From: Hyphomicrobiales bacterium
Lineage (GTDB): Bacteria; Pseudomonadota; Alphaproteobacteria; Rhizobiales; Rhizobiaceae
Direction: 5' to 3'
Assembly: GCA_900473745.1 (NCBI GenBank)
Contig: UCMW01000013.1
Coordinates: forward strand, 124,001-188,000
Length of the DNA: 64,000 nt
Made by a program: the position numbers and the translations under genes. The notes beneath the pieces are model-generated. The model had not been told where the DNA came from, did no database searches, and saw only the letters and a program-made list of their open reading frames with translations. This document shows, piece after piece, positions 27,436 to 34,799 of the stretch (the stretch's first letter is position 1; every line of letters begins with the position of its first letter).

Positions 27436-28321
27436 TGCGTTCCAGGCGGCTGATCACCAGAAGCCAGACCAGAGCGGAGATGATGACGGCATCACGCCAG
27501 ATCTGTGGCCCGTAGGCTCCCCAGAACTGCTCGGCGAAACCGACGGCGGCCGCGCCCAATGCCGACCGCAGCGGATGCGAAGATCCGCCAACGGCGGCAA
27601 TCAGAACCACCTTCAGCCCGAACATCAGGCCCGCACCGAAATCCATAGTGCCATAGAGAGCCGTTGCCGACAGGCCGCCGAGTGCCGCCATGGATGCAGC
27701 GCCCATCAGCGCGAGCACGAAAATCCTGTCGGCATCGACACCGACAAGGCGCGCCGCCAGCGTATCCTGGCAGACAGCCTGCCAAAGGCGCCCTGCCCGG
27801 CTCGCCGTCAGCAGCCAATGCCCGGCCGCGACCAGCGCGAGCATCAGGCCGACATGCAGGATCTGCAGTCGGGTGAGCCCGAGTGACACGCCATCGACGA
27901 GAAAGAGGGTGACGAACTGCTGCCCCATGGGCGGTAGCCAGAGGCTTCGGGTGTCGAGCGCGAGCCGCGCGCCTTCCGAGAGCAGGAGAACCATTCCGAG
28001 TGACGCGACGATCACAGCATTCGGCGAGTGCCGGTGCAGCGGCATCATGACATGGCGGGCGTTCCAGTAACCTGCGAGCAGCGCATAAGCGAAACCGGAG
28101 AGCAGGCCGAGGCCGAGCGCCGCGGGCGAGACGAGATAGAGGCGGTTCCAGCCCAAATCGGTGAACAGGAGACAGATCTGACCGGCAAAGGCCATCAGCG
28201 CTCCGAAGGTGATGTCCGGCCGCTTCGTCACCCCGAAGGCGAGCGAATAACCAAAGGCCAGCAAGGCGTAGAGGCTCGCCATGGGCAGCGCGTTCAGGAG
28301 CTGTTGCAGCAGATAGGCCAT
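27425..28321 (-). CDS. Orphan LivH-type branched-chain amino-acid ABC permease
   Basis: The 298-residue polytopic membrane protein matches LivH permeases: LLNALPMASLYALLAFGYSLAFGV at the N-terminus, then ITFGALMAFAGQ, a RAGRLWQAVCQD coupling loop (EAA-like) and GFAEQFWGAY near the end. I set the start at ATG 28321 because GGAGGA (28332-28327) precedes it; ATG 28339 would be leaderless and touch the palindrome. No LivM, LivG, LivF or binding protein is adjacent, so partners must be elsewhere or it has another role. It is divergent from a CGNR regulator across 58 bp. Confidence 0.85.
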   Translation of the reverse strand: MAYLLQQLLNALPMASLYALLAFGYSLAFGVTKRPDITFGALMAFAGQICLLFTDLGWNRLYLVSPAALGLGLLSGFAYALLAGYWNARHVMMPLHRHSPNAVIVASLGMVLLLSEGARLALDTRSLWLPPMGQQFVTLFLVDGVSLGLTRLQILHVGLMLALVAAGHWLLTASRAGRLWQAVCQDTLAARLVGVDADRIFVLALMGAASMAALGGLSATALYGTMDFGAGLMFGLKVVLIAAVGGSSHPLRSALGAAAVGFAEQFWGAYGPQIWRDAVIISALVWLLVISRLERIIP

Positions 28322-28340
28322 GCGGTCCTCCAGCCGCATT

Positions 28341-28372
28341 TATAACTATCAAAATGCATTTTACCAGTTATA
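28341..28372. promoter_or_regulatory. Palindromic operator candidate between permease and CGNR gene
   Basis: TATAACT (28341-28347) and AGTTATA (28366-28372) form a perfect inverted repeat. Centred inside it is a second perfect palindrome, AAAATGCATTTT (28351-28362), on the same axis (28356/28357). The 32-bp nested palindrome fills nearly the whole gap between the divergent genes, so a dimeric regulator bound here could control both. The adjacent CGNR protein is the obvious candidate. Confidence 0.65.
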
Positions 28373-28379
28373 TTGAGCC

Positions 28380-28931
28380 ATGACCTTTTCCTGGACCCCG
28401 CACCGCTTCGTCGGTGGCGCACTGGCGCTCGATGTCGCGAACAGTGTCATCCTGCGGCACGAGCCGGAGGGGCGGCGCGACCGTTTCGCCTTGCCGGAGC
28501 AACTCGCGGCTTTCCCGGAGGCGGCTTCGCTGCTCTCCGGCGAACGAGACAGGTTCGGTGTCCTGCGGCCTGTGCCGCCGCAAAACGCGACGCTGTTCCT
28601 GGAATTGCGTGAGGCGATCGACGCCTATTTCCGCAACCGCGTGCGGGGGGAAGCGAGCCGGCAGCAACTTGCGACGCTGCTGGAGGTGAGCGCCACGGCC
28701 CTGCGCGCATCACCGGGCGACGACAGCCTCGAGGCTGCGACCGCGCATTCGGCGCTCGGCCTCATCTGTGAACCCGAGCCCGAACGCATGAAGATCTGCT
28801 TCAATTGCGGATGGCTGTTCATAGACCGCAGCAAGAACCGCAGCCGGACATGGTGTGACATGGCGGTCTGCGGGAACCGGGTGAAGGCAAGCCGCCACTA
28901 TCATCGCAACAAGAAGGAGATCTCGCCATGA
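28380..28931 (+). CDS. CGNR zinc-finger transcriptional regulator
   Basis: The 183-residue protein has the CGNR-type zinc finger at the C-terminus: C140-x2-C143, C159-x4-C164, with C164-G-N-R-167 followed by the basic SRHYHRNKK tail. The N-terminal part (FVGGALALDVANSVILR) is the usual ABATE-like stress/ligand domain. It is probably a DNA-binding autoregulator. It starts 8 bp after the palindrome at 28341-28372 and is divergent from the LivH-type permease. It overlaps the next lipoprotein gene by 4 nt (ATGA). Confidence 0.88.
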   Translation: MTFSWTPHRFVGGALALDVANSVILRHEPEGRRDRFALPEQLAAFPEAASLLSGERDRFGVLRPVPPQNATLFLELREAIDAYFRNRVRGEASRQQLATLLEVSATALRASPGDDSLEAATAHSALGLICEPEPERMKICFNCGWLFIDRSKNRSRTWCDMAVCGNRVKASRHYHRNKKEISP

Positions 28932-29449
28932 GGGCGATCACGATCGGGGCTGGCCTGCTGATTGGCCTCGTATCTCTGGTGGGCTGCCAGCGTGAAGATC
29001 TGGACGAGCCGCTGAAGCTATCCGGCAAGGTGTTCATCTTCAATTATCGCGTGGCAGAGGCGACCTATGTGGTGACGCTCGCCCGCAACGGGCCGCTGCC
29101 CGAGCCGAGCTTCGCCGAAGCGACATTCGAGAACCCCGCGGGCGGTGAAGCTTTGATCACCCGCACCAAGATCTTTCCCTTCTGGCAAAAGGTGTCGCTC
29201 GAAAGTCCCCCGGTGCGTTGCGTCGTGAAGGATCATCCCTATGCGATCTCGATCAAGGTTCTCGATGGCAAGGGCGCGGTGTTACAGACGATCGACACGA
29301 CGCTGACATCGAGCCTCGACCAGTCCATCCTGCCGGGCAAGCCGCTTGTCGTCGGCCCGGTCTACACACCCAATCCGGATGTCTACGGAGCGGACGGGAC
29401 GGTCGATTACGCCCAGGAGACCTCCTGCCCAGACGTTGCCGCCCGATGA
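28928..29449 (+). CDS. Uncharacterised lipoprotein
   Basis: The 173-residue product has a lipoprotein signal peptide with a lipobox LVGC (Cys20), so it is probably lipid-anchored. The mature part is rich in beta-strand pattern (VFIFNYRVAEATYVVTLAR, VSLESPPVRCVVKDHPYAISIKVL). It has no family I recognise. It is translationally coupled to the CGNR regulator (ATGA) and so is probably controlled with it. A link to the divergent permease is possible: a regulator, a membrane permease and an envelope lipoprotein form one module. Confidence 0.75.
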   Translation: MRAITIGAGLLIGLVSLVGCQREDLDEPLKLSGKVFIFNYRVAEATYVVTLARNGPLPEPSFAEATFENPAGGEALITRTKIFPFWQKVSLESPPVRCVVKDHPYAISIKVLDGKGAVLQTIDTTLTSSLDQSILPGKPLVVGPVYTPNPDVYGADGTVDYAQETSCPDVAAR

Positions 29450-29483
29450 TCGCCACTTATGGGAATGCCTTGTCCGCAGACGA

Positions 29484-29510
29484 AAAAACCGGAGCCTTTC
29501 GGCCCCGGTT
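29484..29510 (-). terminator. Rho-independent terminator of ndk
   Basis: On the minus strand AACCGGGGCC (29510-29501) pairs with GGCTCCGGTT (29496-29487), with one mismatch, followed by a run of T (complement of 29485-29490). A second hairpin without a T-run, TTGAGGC/GCCTCAA, lies at 29530-29547. Confidence 0.7.
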
Positions 29511-29555
29511 CATCAATTCTTCCAATGCCTTGAGGCTTGAGCCTCAAAACTTGAT

Positions 29556-29978
29556 TCAGCCGACGATCTCGGTGTCGGCGAACCAGTACTTGATTTCCTG
29601 GGCAGCGGTTTCCGGAGCGTCCGAACCGTGAACCGAGTTCTCGCCGATCGAGAGGGCGAACATCTTGCGGATCGTGCCTTCGTCGGCATTGGCCGGGTTG
29701 GTGGCGCCCATGATTTCGCGGTTCTTCAGGATGGCGTTTTCGCCTTCGAGAACCTGAACGACGGTCGGGCCGGAGGTCATGCCTTCAACCAGTTCGCCGA
29801 AGAAGGGGCGTTCCTTGTGAACGGCGTAGAAGCCTTCGGCTTCGCGCTGGCTCATCCATACGCGCTTGGAAGCGACGACGCGCAGGCCGTTGTCTTCGAA
29901 GACCTTGGTGATCGCACCGGTCAGGTTGCGCTTAGTGGCATCGGGCTTGATCATCGAGAAGGTGCGTTCAATCGCCAT
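29556..29978 (-). CDS. ndk: Nucleoside-diphosphate kinase
   Basis: Ndk equilibrates nucleoside triphosphate pools. The 140-residue protein has the N-terminal [18 protein letters not shown] and the active-site [12 protein letters not shown] containing the phosphohistidine. The length is standard. I placed the start at 29978, 22 residues inside the longest frame, because the conserved N-terminus begins there and AAGGATGAG lies just upstream. It has its own terminator. Confidence 0.96.
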   Translation of the reverse strand: MAIERTFSMIKPDATKRNLTGAITKVFEDNGLRVVASKRVWMSQREAEGFYAVHKERPFFGELVEGMTSGPTVVQVLEGENAILKNREIMGATNPANADEGTIRKMFALSIGENSVHGSDAPETAAQEIKYWFADTEIVG

Positions 29979-30093
29979 CTGTCTCATCCTTTTGTCTGTC
30001 AGGGAAAGTGGGCGGTATCTACCCGCCCCGAATCGCGAAGACAAGAGGGGTTCACGAATTTCACGCCGACGTCATAATCGGGCTCCCGCAGCC

Positions 30094-30777
30094 TTACGCC
30101 ACGGCCCGGGCAACACCCTGGTGGAGATCGAGGCAGCGAACGAACCAGCGGCTGACCGGGTCATCCTCCGGCAGGTGAAGGGATCCCGTGGTAATCCTCA
30201 GCCACTGCAGCGCACCGAACAGGATGTAGTCGCCAAACAGCGGCTTTTCGCCACCGACAAAGGGCTGGAAAGACAGCATGTGGCGAAGTGGCTGGAGCGC
30301 TGCCGGCAGCGCGGCGATCGCCGCATCCCGTCCGGCTGCGATCTCCTCAAGGCTCTTGCCAAGACGCTCTTCCCGGCTCTTGCGGAAATAGGCCTGGTCA
30401 ATGGGGTCCAGCATATCGTGGATGTCGATCAGCGCGATGCGGGTGATTGCGCCATGGACGACATGCTGTGCATAGCCCTCCACCAGCCGCGCCGCCGCCT
30501 CGCCGCCCGGACCGCCGAAGAGGCTCGGCGCATCCGGATAGGCTTCTTCGAGATATTGCGCGATCCGGAAGCTGTCGGAGACCAGTTCCTGTCCGTCCCG
30601 TAGAACCGGAACGGTCTTGGAAGCGCCATTCTCCACCGTCGGGATCGCTGTGAAAGCCAGCGGGCGTTCTTCAAATACGAGCCCCTTGTGATGCAGTGCC
30701 ATCACGACCTTCCAGCAATGCGGTGAAAAAGGGCGGGCTGCGTTGGTGCCGCAGAGAGAATAGAGGGTGATCGTCAT
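30094..30777 (-). CDS. Glutathione S-transferase family protein
   Basis: The 227-residue protein has a thioredoxin-like N domain (ITLYSLCGTNAARPFSPHCWKVVMALHHKGL), a cis-Pro SKTVPVLRDGQELVSDSFRIAQYLEE segment binding glutathione, and a helical C domain with FGDYILFGALQWLR. Cys9 and Ser-Pro-His-Cys around residue 18-21 could be thiol active residues. The substrate is unknown. It is divergent from the DinB gene and 115 bp upstream of ndk on the same strand. Confidence 0.87.
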   Translation of the reverse strand: MTITLYSLCGTNAARPFSPHCWKVVMALHHKGLVFEERPLAFTAIPTVENGASKTVPVLRDGQELVSDSFRIAQYLEEAYPDAPSLFGGPGGEAAARLVEGYAQHVVHGAITRIALIDIHDMLDPIDQAYFRKSREERLGKSLEEIAAGRDAAIAALPAALQPLRHMLSFQPFVGGEKPLFGDYILFGALQWLRITTGSLHLPEDDPVSRWFVRCLDLHQGVARAVA

Positions 30778-30911
30778 TGGCGTCTCCTGATGTCTCGCCA
30801 GACAACCGCATCACGGAGCTTGATGCAAATCAGCAATTTTCATGGAACCCATCAGCCCCATTGCTCTCAAATCGGTCTAGTCTGAGCGACGATCGCAATC
30901 AGGAGAACGAG

Positions 30912-31418
30912 ATGCAGAACTACCAGATGCTCGCCGAGTACAATGCCTGGGCCAACCGGCTCCTCTACGCGGCCGTTGGAGAACTCTCCGACGAAGAGCT
31001 GGAGCGGGACACCGGCGCCTTCTTCGGTTCCGTCTTCGCAACCCTCAGCCACATCCTGACCGCCGACCGTGTCTGGCTCAACCGTTTCACCGGTGAAGGC
31101 CCGAAGCCGATGGCGCTCGATGAGCGTCCCTATGAGCGGTTCGACGACCTGCGTGCCGCGCGGGTGGAAGAGGACGATCGCTTCATCCGCTATACCCGCA
31201 GCCTGACGCCCGACGCGATCGAGCAGCCGTTTACCTATTCGCCGGTCAGTTCACCCGAGGTCGTGACGCAGAAGCTCTGGCCTGCCCTCACCCATGTCTT
31301 CAACCACCAGACCCATCACCGCGGACAGGTGCATGTGGGATTGACCGGGATGGGAAAACCAAGCCTCAGCCTCGACCTCGTCTATTTCGTCCGCGGCGAA
31401 GGCAAGGCCTGGATGTGA
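30912..31418 (+). CDS. DinB-family metal-binding helical protein
   Basis: The 168-residue four-helix protein has the DinB/YfiT metal triad: a histidine in ATLSHILTADRVWL near residue 50 and the HQTHHRGQ segment near 135. DinB proteins often use bacillithiol or other thiols as transferases in Firmicutes; the role in proteobacteria is not settled. The ATG at 30912 follows AGGAG (30901-30905) by 6 nt; 45 in-frame residues upstream lack conservation. It is followed by a strong terminator. Confidence 0.87.
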   Translation: MQNYQMLAEYNAWANRLLYAAVGELSDEELERDTGAFFGSVFATLSHILTADRVWLNRFTGEGPKPMALDERPYERFDDLRAARVEEDDRFIRYTRSLTPDAIEQPFTYSPVSSPEVVTQKLWPALTHVFNHQTHHRGQVHVGLTGMGKPSLSLDLVYFVRGEGKAWM

Positions 31419-31460
31419 GGGGTGGCATCGCCCCTTCATAAGTTGCGGGCTGATGAACAA

Positions 31461-31494
31461 AAAAAGAGGCCGCAATCATCGCGGCCTCTTCTAT
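31461..31494 (+). terminator. Bidirectional Rho-independent terminator between dinB-like and mcp genes
   Basis: AAGAGGCCGC (31464-31473) pairs with GCGGCCTCTT (31481-31490) over a 7-nt loop. An A-run precedes and a T-rich run follows, so it can serve both convergent genes. Confidence 0.85.
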
Positions 31495-31522
31495 TTGGCA
31501 CTCGCGCTGGAGCCTAACGCTG

Positions 31523-33115
31523 TCAGGCGGCCCGTCGGGTAGCGTAACCTGTCTTCGAGCCGACCTGGAACTGGGCCATCAGCTGATCGAGTGTCGTTGC
31601 CTCCTGCACGAGTTGCTCGATGGCAGCGCTGGATTCTTCGACCATCGCCGCGTTCTGCTGGGTATCCCGATCGATCTGGCCAATAGCTGAATCGATTTCG
31701 GCAAGCCCCTGTGCCTGGCTCCTGGCACCATCGATGATCTTGCAGATCTCCCGGCTGATCGCCTGAACCTCGGTCGAAATCGTGCTCAGGGCCTCGCCCG
31801 CTTGGTCGACCAGCGAGACACCGTGGCGGACTTCTTCGCCTGATGTGTTGATCAGCGCCTTGATCTCCTTCGCCGCATTGGCGGAGCGCTGCGCAAGTTC
31901 GCGAACCTCCTGGGCGACGACCGCGAATCCCTTGCCGGCCTCACCGGCACGGGCCGCTTCGACGCCTGCATTGAGCGCCAGCAGGTTTGTCTGGAAGGCA
32001 ATTTCATCGATGACGCCGATGATGTTGGAAATCGACTGCGACGACTGCTCGATGCGGCTCATGGCGGAGACGGCATCGGTGACGATCGTGCCGGAGCGCT
32101 CCGCACCGGTTCTCGCCTGATTGACCAGTTTGCCGACCGAGTCTGCGACGGATGCCGTGTCCTTGACCGTCGACATGACGCTGGACAAGGCGCTTGCGGT
32201 TTCCTCGACCGAGACGGCCTGACGTTCGCTTCTGGCAGAGAGATCGTTGTTGGCCTGACTTATCTGGCCCGTGCCGTTCCGCAGTACCGAGGCAACCTGC
32301 CCCACTTGGGACACGACAACTTCGAGCTTTTGGACTGATGCGTTGAAGGAAGTCCGCAATTCATCAAGGGGGCCGGAGAAGGCCGTGTCGATGCGGCAGG
32401 ACAGATCGCCATCCGCCAGCTTCTGCAAGGACTTCGCGAGTTCGGCCACGGCAAAATCGACGGCGTCGGCTTCCCGCGCCTTTTCTGACTCCCGCTTGCG
32501 GCGTTCAGCTTCTGCCGCAGCATCCGTACGTCTGGCGTGATCGGCCATCTCAACGGCCTCGCGCTCGGCGGCAACGGCTTCGGCGACGGACTTGTCGGAG
32601 ACATCGAAAGCCTTGACGACCGCCGAGGTCAGGGCGATCAGGACGATGCTCTGCACGATCAGCACGACCGCATGCAGAACGACGCGCGAGAAGTCGGAAT
32701 CACCCGGAAAGACCGCCAGGGGCATCGCGACATACAGCAGCAGATGGTGGACCGCGACGAGCGCGGCGTAACCGATGATGGCACGCCAGTCGATCCAGGC
32801 GGCGCAGATGGCAAGGCTTGCGAAGAAGTACATATGCAGGTCGATCTGCAGCGGCGATCCCTGGAATGCAAAGACCAGGATGGCGACCGTTGCCGCATTG
32901 GCCATGGAGGTGACCATGCGGGTGGTCGCGCCAGTGCGATCCTGTGCCCACAGCAAGGTGGCCGGTACCAGCAGGACGAGGGTCGCCAGGATCATCATCC
33001 AGTCGGCGCCCTCTTCGCGCACGAGGTTGCGGATCAAGATCAAGGCAAAGTTGATCCAGAGCAGTCCGACGATGCCGTAGGAGACCCTGTCTCTGAGCTT
33101 CTTCAGTTCATTCAT
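31523..33115 (-). CDS. Methyl-accepting chemotaxis protein with polytopic membrane sensor
   Basis: The 530-residue receptor has about six N-terminal membrane helices (residues 10-190) instead of a periplasmic ligand domain, then a coiled linker, a HAMP-like segment ([19 protein letters not shown]) and a full signalling domain with the hairpin-tip [21 protein letters not shown]. It lacks a C-terminal CheR/CheB-tethering pentapeptide and ends TRRAA. The sensor resembles MASE-type domains that sense membrane or redox state. ATG 33115 is preceded by AAGGAA and overlaps the stop of a 99-aa membrane protein (ATGA), so the pair is co-translated. Confidence 0.9.
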   Translation of the reverse strand: MNELKKLRDRVSYGIVGLLWINFALILIRNLVREEGADWMMILATLVLLVPATLLWAQDRTGATTRMVTSMANAATVAILVFAFQGSPLQIDLHMYFFASLAICAAWIDWRAIIGYAALVAVHHLLLYVAMPLAVFPGDSDFSRVVLHAVVLIVQSIVLIALTSAVVKAFDVSDKSVAEAVAAEREAVEMADHARRTDAAAEAERRKRESEKAREADAVDFAVAELAKSLQKLADGDLSCRIDTAFSGPLDELRTSFNASVQKLEVVVSQVGQVASVLRNGTGQISQANNDLSARSERQAVSVEETASALSSVMSTVKDTASVADSVGKLVNQARTGAERSGTIVTDAVSAMSRIEQSSQSISNIIGVIDEIAFQTNLLALNAGVEAARAGEAGKGFAVVAQEVRELAQRSANAAKEIKALINTSGEEVRHGVSLVDQAGEALSTISTEVQAISREICKIIDGARSQAQGLAEIDSAIGQIDRDTQQNAAMVEESSAAIEQLVQEATTLDQLMAQFQVGSKTGYATRRAA

Positions 33116-33411
33116 GTGTTCATTCCTTGCAGGCAACCGAGTGCCAGATCATGGTTGATGACGAGCAAAGCGCCCGCATCGAGTAGCCGCTCCGGAAAAT
33201 CCGGGGCTGGCGAATATGCGACCGACATCCAGGGCACGCTTCCAGCCCAGACGAAAGCGCCGTCTGCCCGGTCGATGACGGCCATCGAACCGGCCGCATT
33301 TGCAGCCGGTGAAGTTACGACGAGGACGAAGGGTCCGGACGGCCTTGCCGCGATGACAGCGACAACGGCGACCGCCAGCGAGAAGTAGACAGCGGGAATG
33401 AGGGACTTCAT
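33112..33411 (-). CDS. Small single-pass membrane protein coupled to chemoreceptor
   Basis: The 99-residue protein has one N-terminal hydrophobic helix (residues 4-22, [19 protein letters not shown]) and about 75 residues predicted to be periplasmic ([19 protein letters not shown], then [16 protein letters not shown]). I recognise no family. It lies directly upstream of the chemoreceptor and overlaps it by 4 nt (ATGA). The receptor has no obvious periplasmic domain, so this protein may supply a sensing or assembly function; that is inference only. Confidence 0.65.
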   Translation of the reverse strand: MKSLIPAVYFSLAVAVVAVIAARPSGPFVLVVTSPAANAAGSMAVIDRADGAFVWAGSVPWMSVAYSPAPDFPERLLDAGALLVINHDLALGCLQGMNT

Positions 33412-33477
33412 GATGCCTACGGATGTTCGCCGGTCGAGTGCTTGTTAAGCGCTTCCCCGGCCTGCTCTGAGGACATC

Positions 33478-33502
33478 ATTTAGAACACATACATCTCTAA
33501 AT
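33478..33502. promoter_or_regulatory. Inverted repeat in chemoreceptor/GGDEF divergent promoter
   Basis: ATTTAGA (33478-33484) and TCTAAAT (33496-33502) form a perfect 7-bp inverted repeat with an 11-bp spacer, the size of a helix-turn-helix dimer site. It lies 67 bp upstream of the small membrane protein start and 200 bp upstream of the degenerate GGDEF gene, in the AT-rich centre of the gap. Confidence 0.5.
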
Positions 33503-33594
33503 AATAATTAACTGAAGGGCAGAAACCCCTCATTCCTCAGGGGAATTTCGATTTGACAAAAGCCAAGGGAAAGCCCTTGAAGCACCTGTATGCC

Positions 33595-33602
33595 TTAACC
33601 GT
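33595..33602 (+). promoter_or_regulatory. CtrA-like TTAACCGT motif
   Basis: TTAACCGT resembles the CtrA core TTAACCAT with one change and lies 100 bp before the degenerate GGDEF start. A TTGACA hexamer (33553-33558) lies upstream, but no good -10 is at the right distance. The rest of the 290-bp gap (33412-33701) shows no ORF. Confidence 0.2.
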
Positions 33603-33701
33603 TTCGTATGTGATGCCGTGTTACGAGACCTGAATTCCGTGGGAATAGTTCCGACTTCCCGCAGGTTAAGCGCAACTCATCGCATGATCAGGACGGTTTT
33701 G

Positions 33702-34724
33702 ATGAGCGGACTTCCAGACGATCTCCAGAAGATCACAGTCTTCATGCTGAAGCATCAGATCGCAGGGCTTCCCCGCAACTTCGAACTTGTCCATGAAGCC
33801 TTTACAGGCGGCAATTCGGATCTTGCGCGCGAGCTTTCAGCCCTTGGTGCCCGCCCGACACAATCGGCGCTCGACCAGCTCGGCCTCAAGCACAGGCTTG
33901 CCGGCCATTGCGGTGTCTCGGCCGAGCGCTTGCAGGATGAAACGCTTAAGACGCTGACGCGGCTCAGCGACCAGCTGTCACTCGGCCTGACACAGAAGCG
34001 GGCCTTTACGAACTCCGTTGAGGGCGTCATCCGCTCGATCCGCGAGGATGTCAGTGTCGGTATTGACCAGTTGCTCGGCGAACTGGATCTGCTCTCCTCG
34101 ATTGCCAGAGACATGATCAAGGCGGAAACCGCACTCTCCTCCGATGTGGCCGAGGGGCTGGACAGCCTGAATGCTGCAGACCGTGCCATTCGCGCGGCGC
34201 AGGCTGCGATGAAGCGCGATCATCTGACCGGGCTTGCGAACCGCATCAGCCTCTTCCAGACACTGGAGGAGGCCCATTCGGCCGCCTCGGCGGCCAAGCC
34301 GAGCGCGCTCGTGCTGATCGAAATCCTCGACCTTCCCGCTCTGCAGCACCAGTATGGCGCCGAGGCCGTGAGCAAGCTGATCAAGGGCCTGGCCGGGATC
34401 TTTCGCAAGGCGATCAAGAAGCACGACTTCATCGCCCGGATCGAGGCTGACACCTTTGCCTTCGTCTTCGATGGCATCAATGCCGACGAGGCGCACATCA
34501 TCGCCGAACGGCTGTTCACGACGGCGGAAAACAATCTCGTCTTCGCCTCCGAGACCTCGCAGGGTGTCGGCGGCCTGCCGCTCGCCATCGGCCATGCCAT
34601 GGCCCACGAGGCTGCAGATCCGACCAGTTGGCTTGCCATCGCCAAGACCGCGACGATCCTTGCCCGTCAGAACCCGCGCCAGCCGATCATCGGCTACAAG
34701 CCCGGACAGCGGCAGGTCGCCTGA
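33702..34724 (+). CDS. Degenerate GGDEF-domain protein
   Basis: The 340-residue soluble protein has a helical N-terminal region (residues 1-165) and a C-terminal GGDEF fold starting at RDHLTGLANRISLF (172-185). The signature loop reads EADTF at 248-252 in place of GGDEF, losing both glycines and the catalytic Glu. Diguanylate cyclase activity is therefore unlikely; a c-di-GMP- or GTP-binding, or purely structural, role is possible. The start at 33702 follows AGGA (33690-33693) by 8 nt; earlier in-frame starts look non-coding. It is divergent from a chemoreceptor module. Confidence 0.82.
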   Translation: MSGLPDDLQKITVFMLKHQIAGLPRNFELVHEAFTGGNSDLARELSALGARPTQSALDQLGLKHRLAGHCGVSAERLQDETLKTLTRLSDQLSLGLTQKRAFTNSVEGVIRSIREDVSVGIDQLLGELDLLSSIARDMIKAETALSSDVAEGLDSLNAADRAIRAAQAAMKRDHLTGLANRISLFQTLEEAHSAASAAKPSALVLIEILDLPALQHQYGAEAVSKLIKGLAGIFRKAIKKHDFIARIEADTFAFVFDGINADEAHIIAERLFTTAENNLVFASETSQGVGGLPLAIGHAMAHEAADPTSWLAIAKTATILARQNPRQPIIGYKPGQRQVA

Positions 34725-34799
34725 CAGGGGCGTCAGGGCTTCCCTTGCCGGCTTGCCCTTCCGCTTGCCTTTGCCCGTGACATCGGCCAAAAGCCAGAC

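Noticed and set aside
33520-33545. CCCCT/AGGGG hairpin before the degenerate GGDEF gene
   Set aside because: The 5-bp stem is too short to distinguish from chance.
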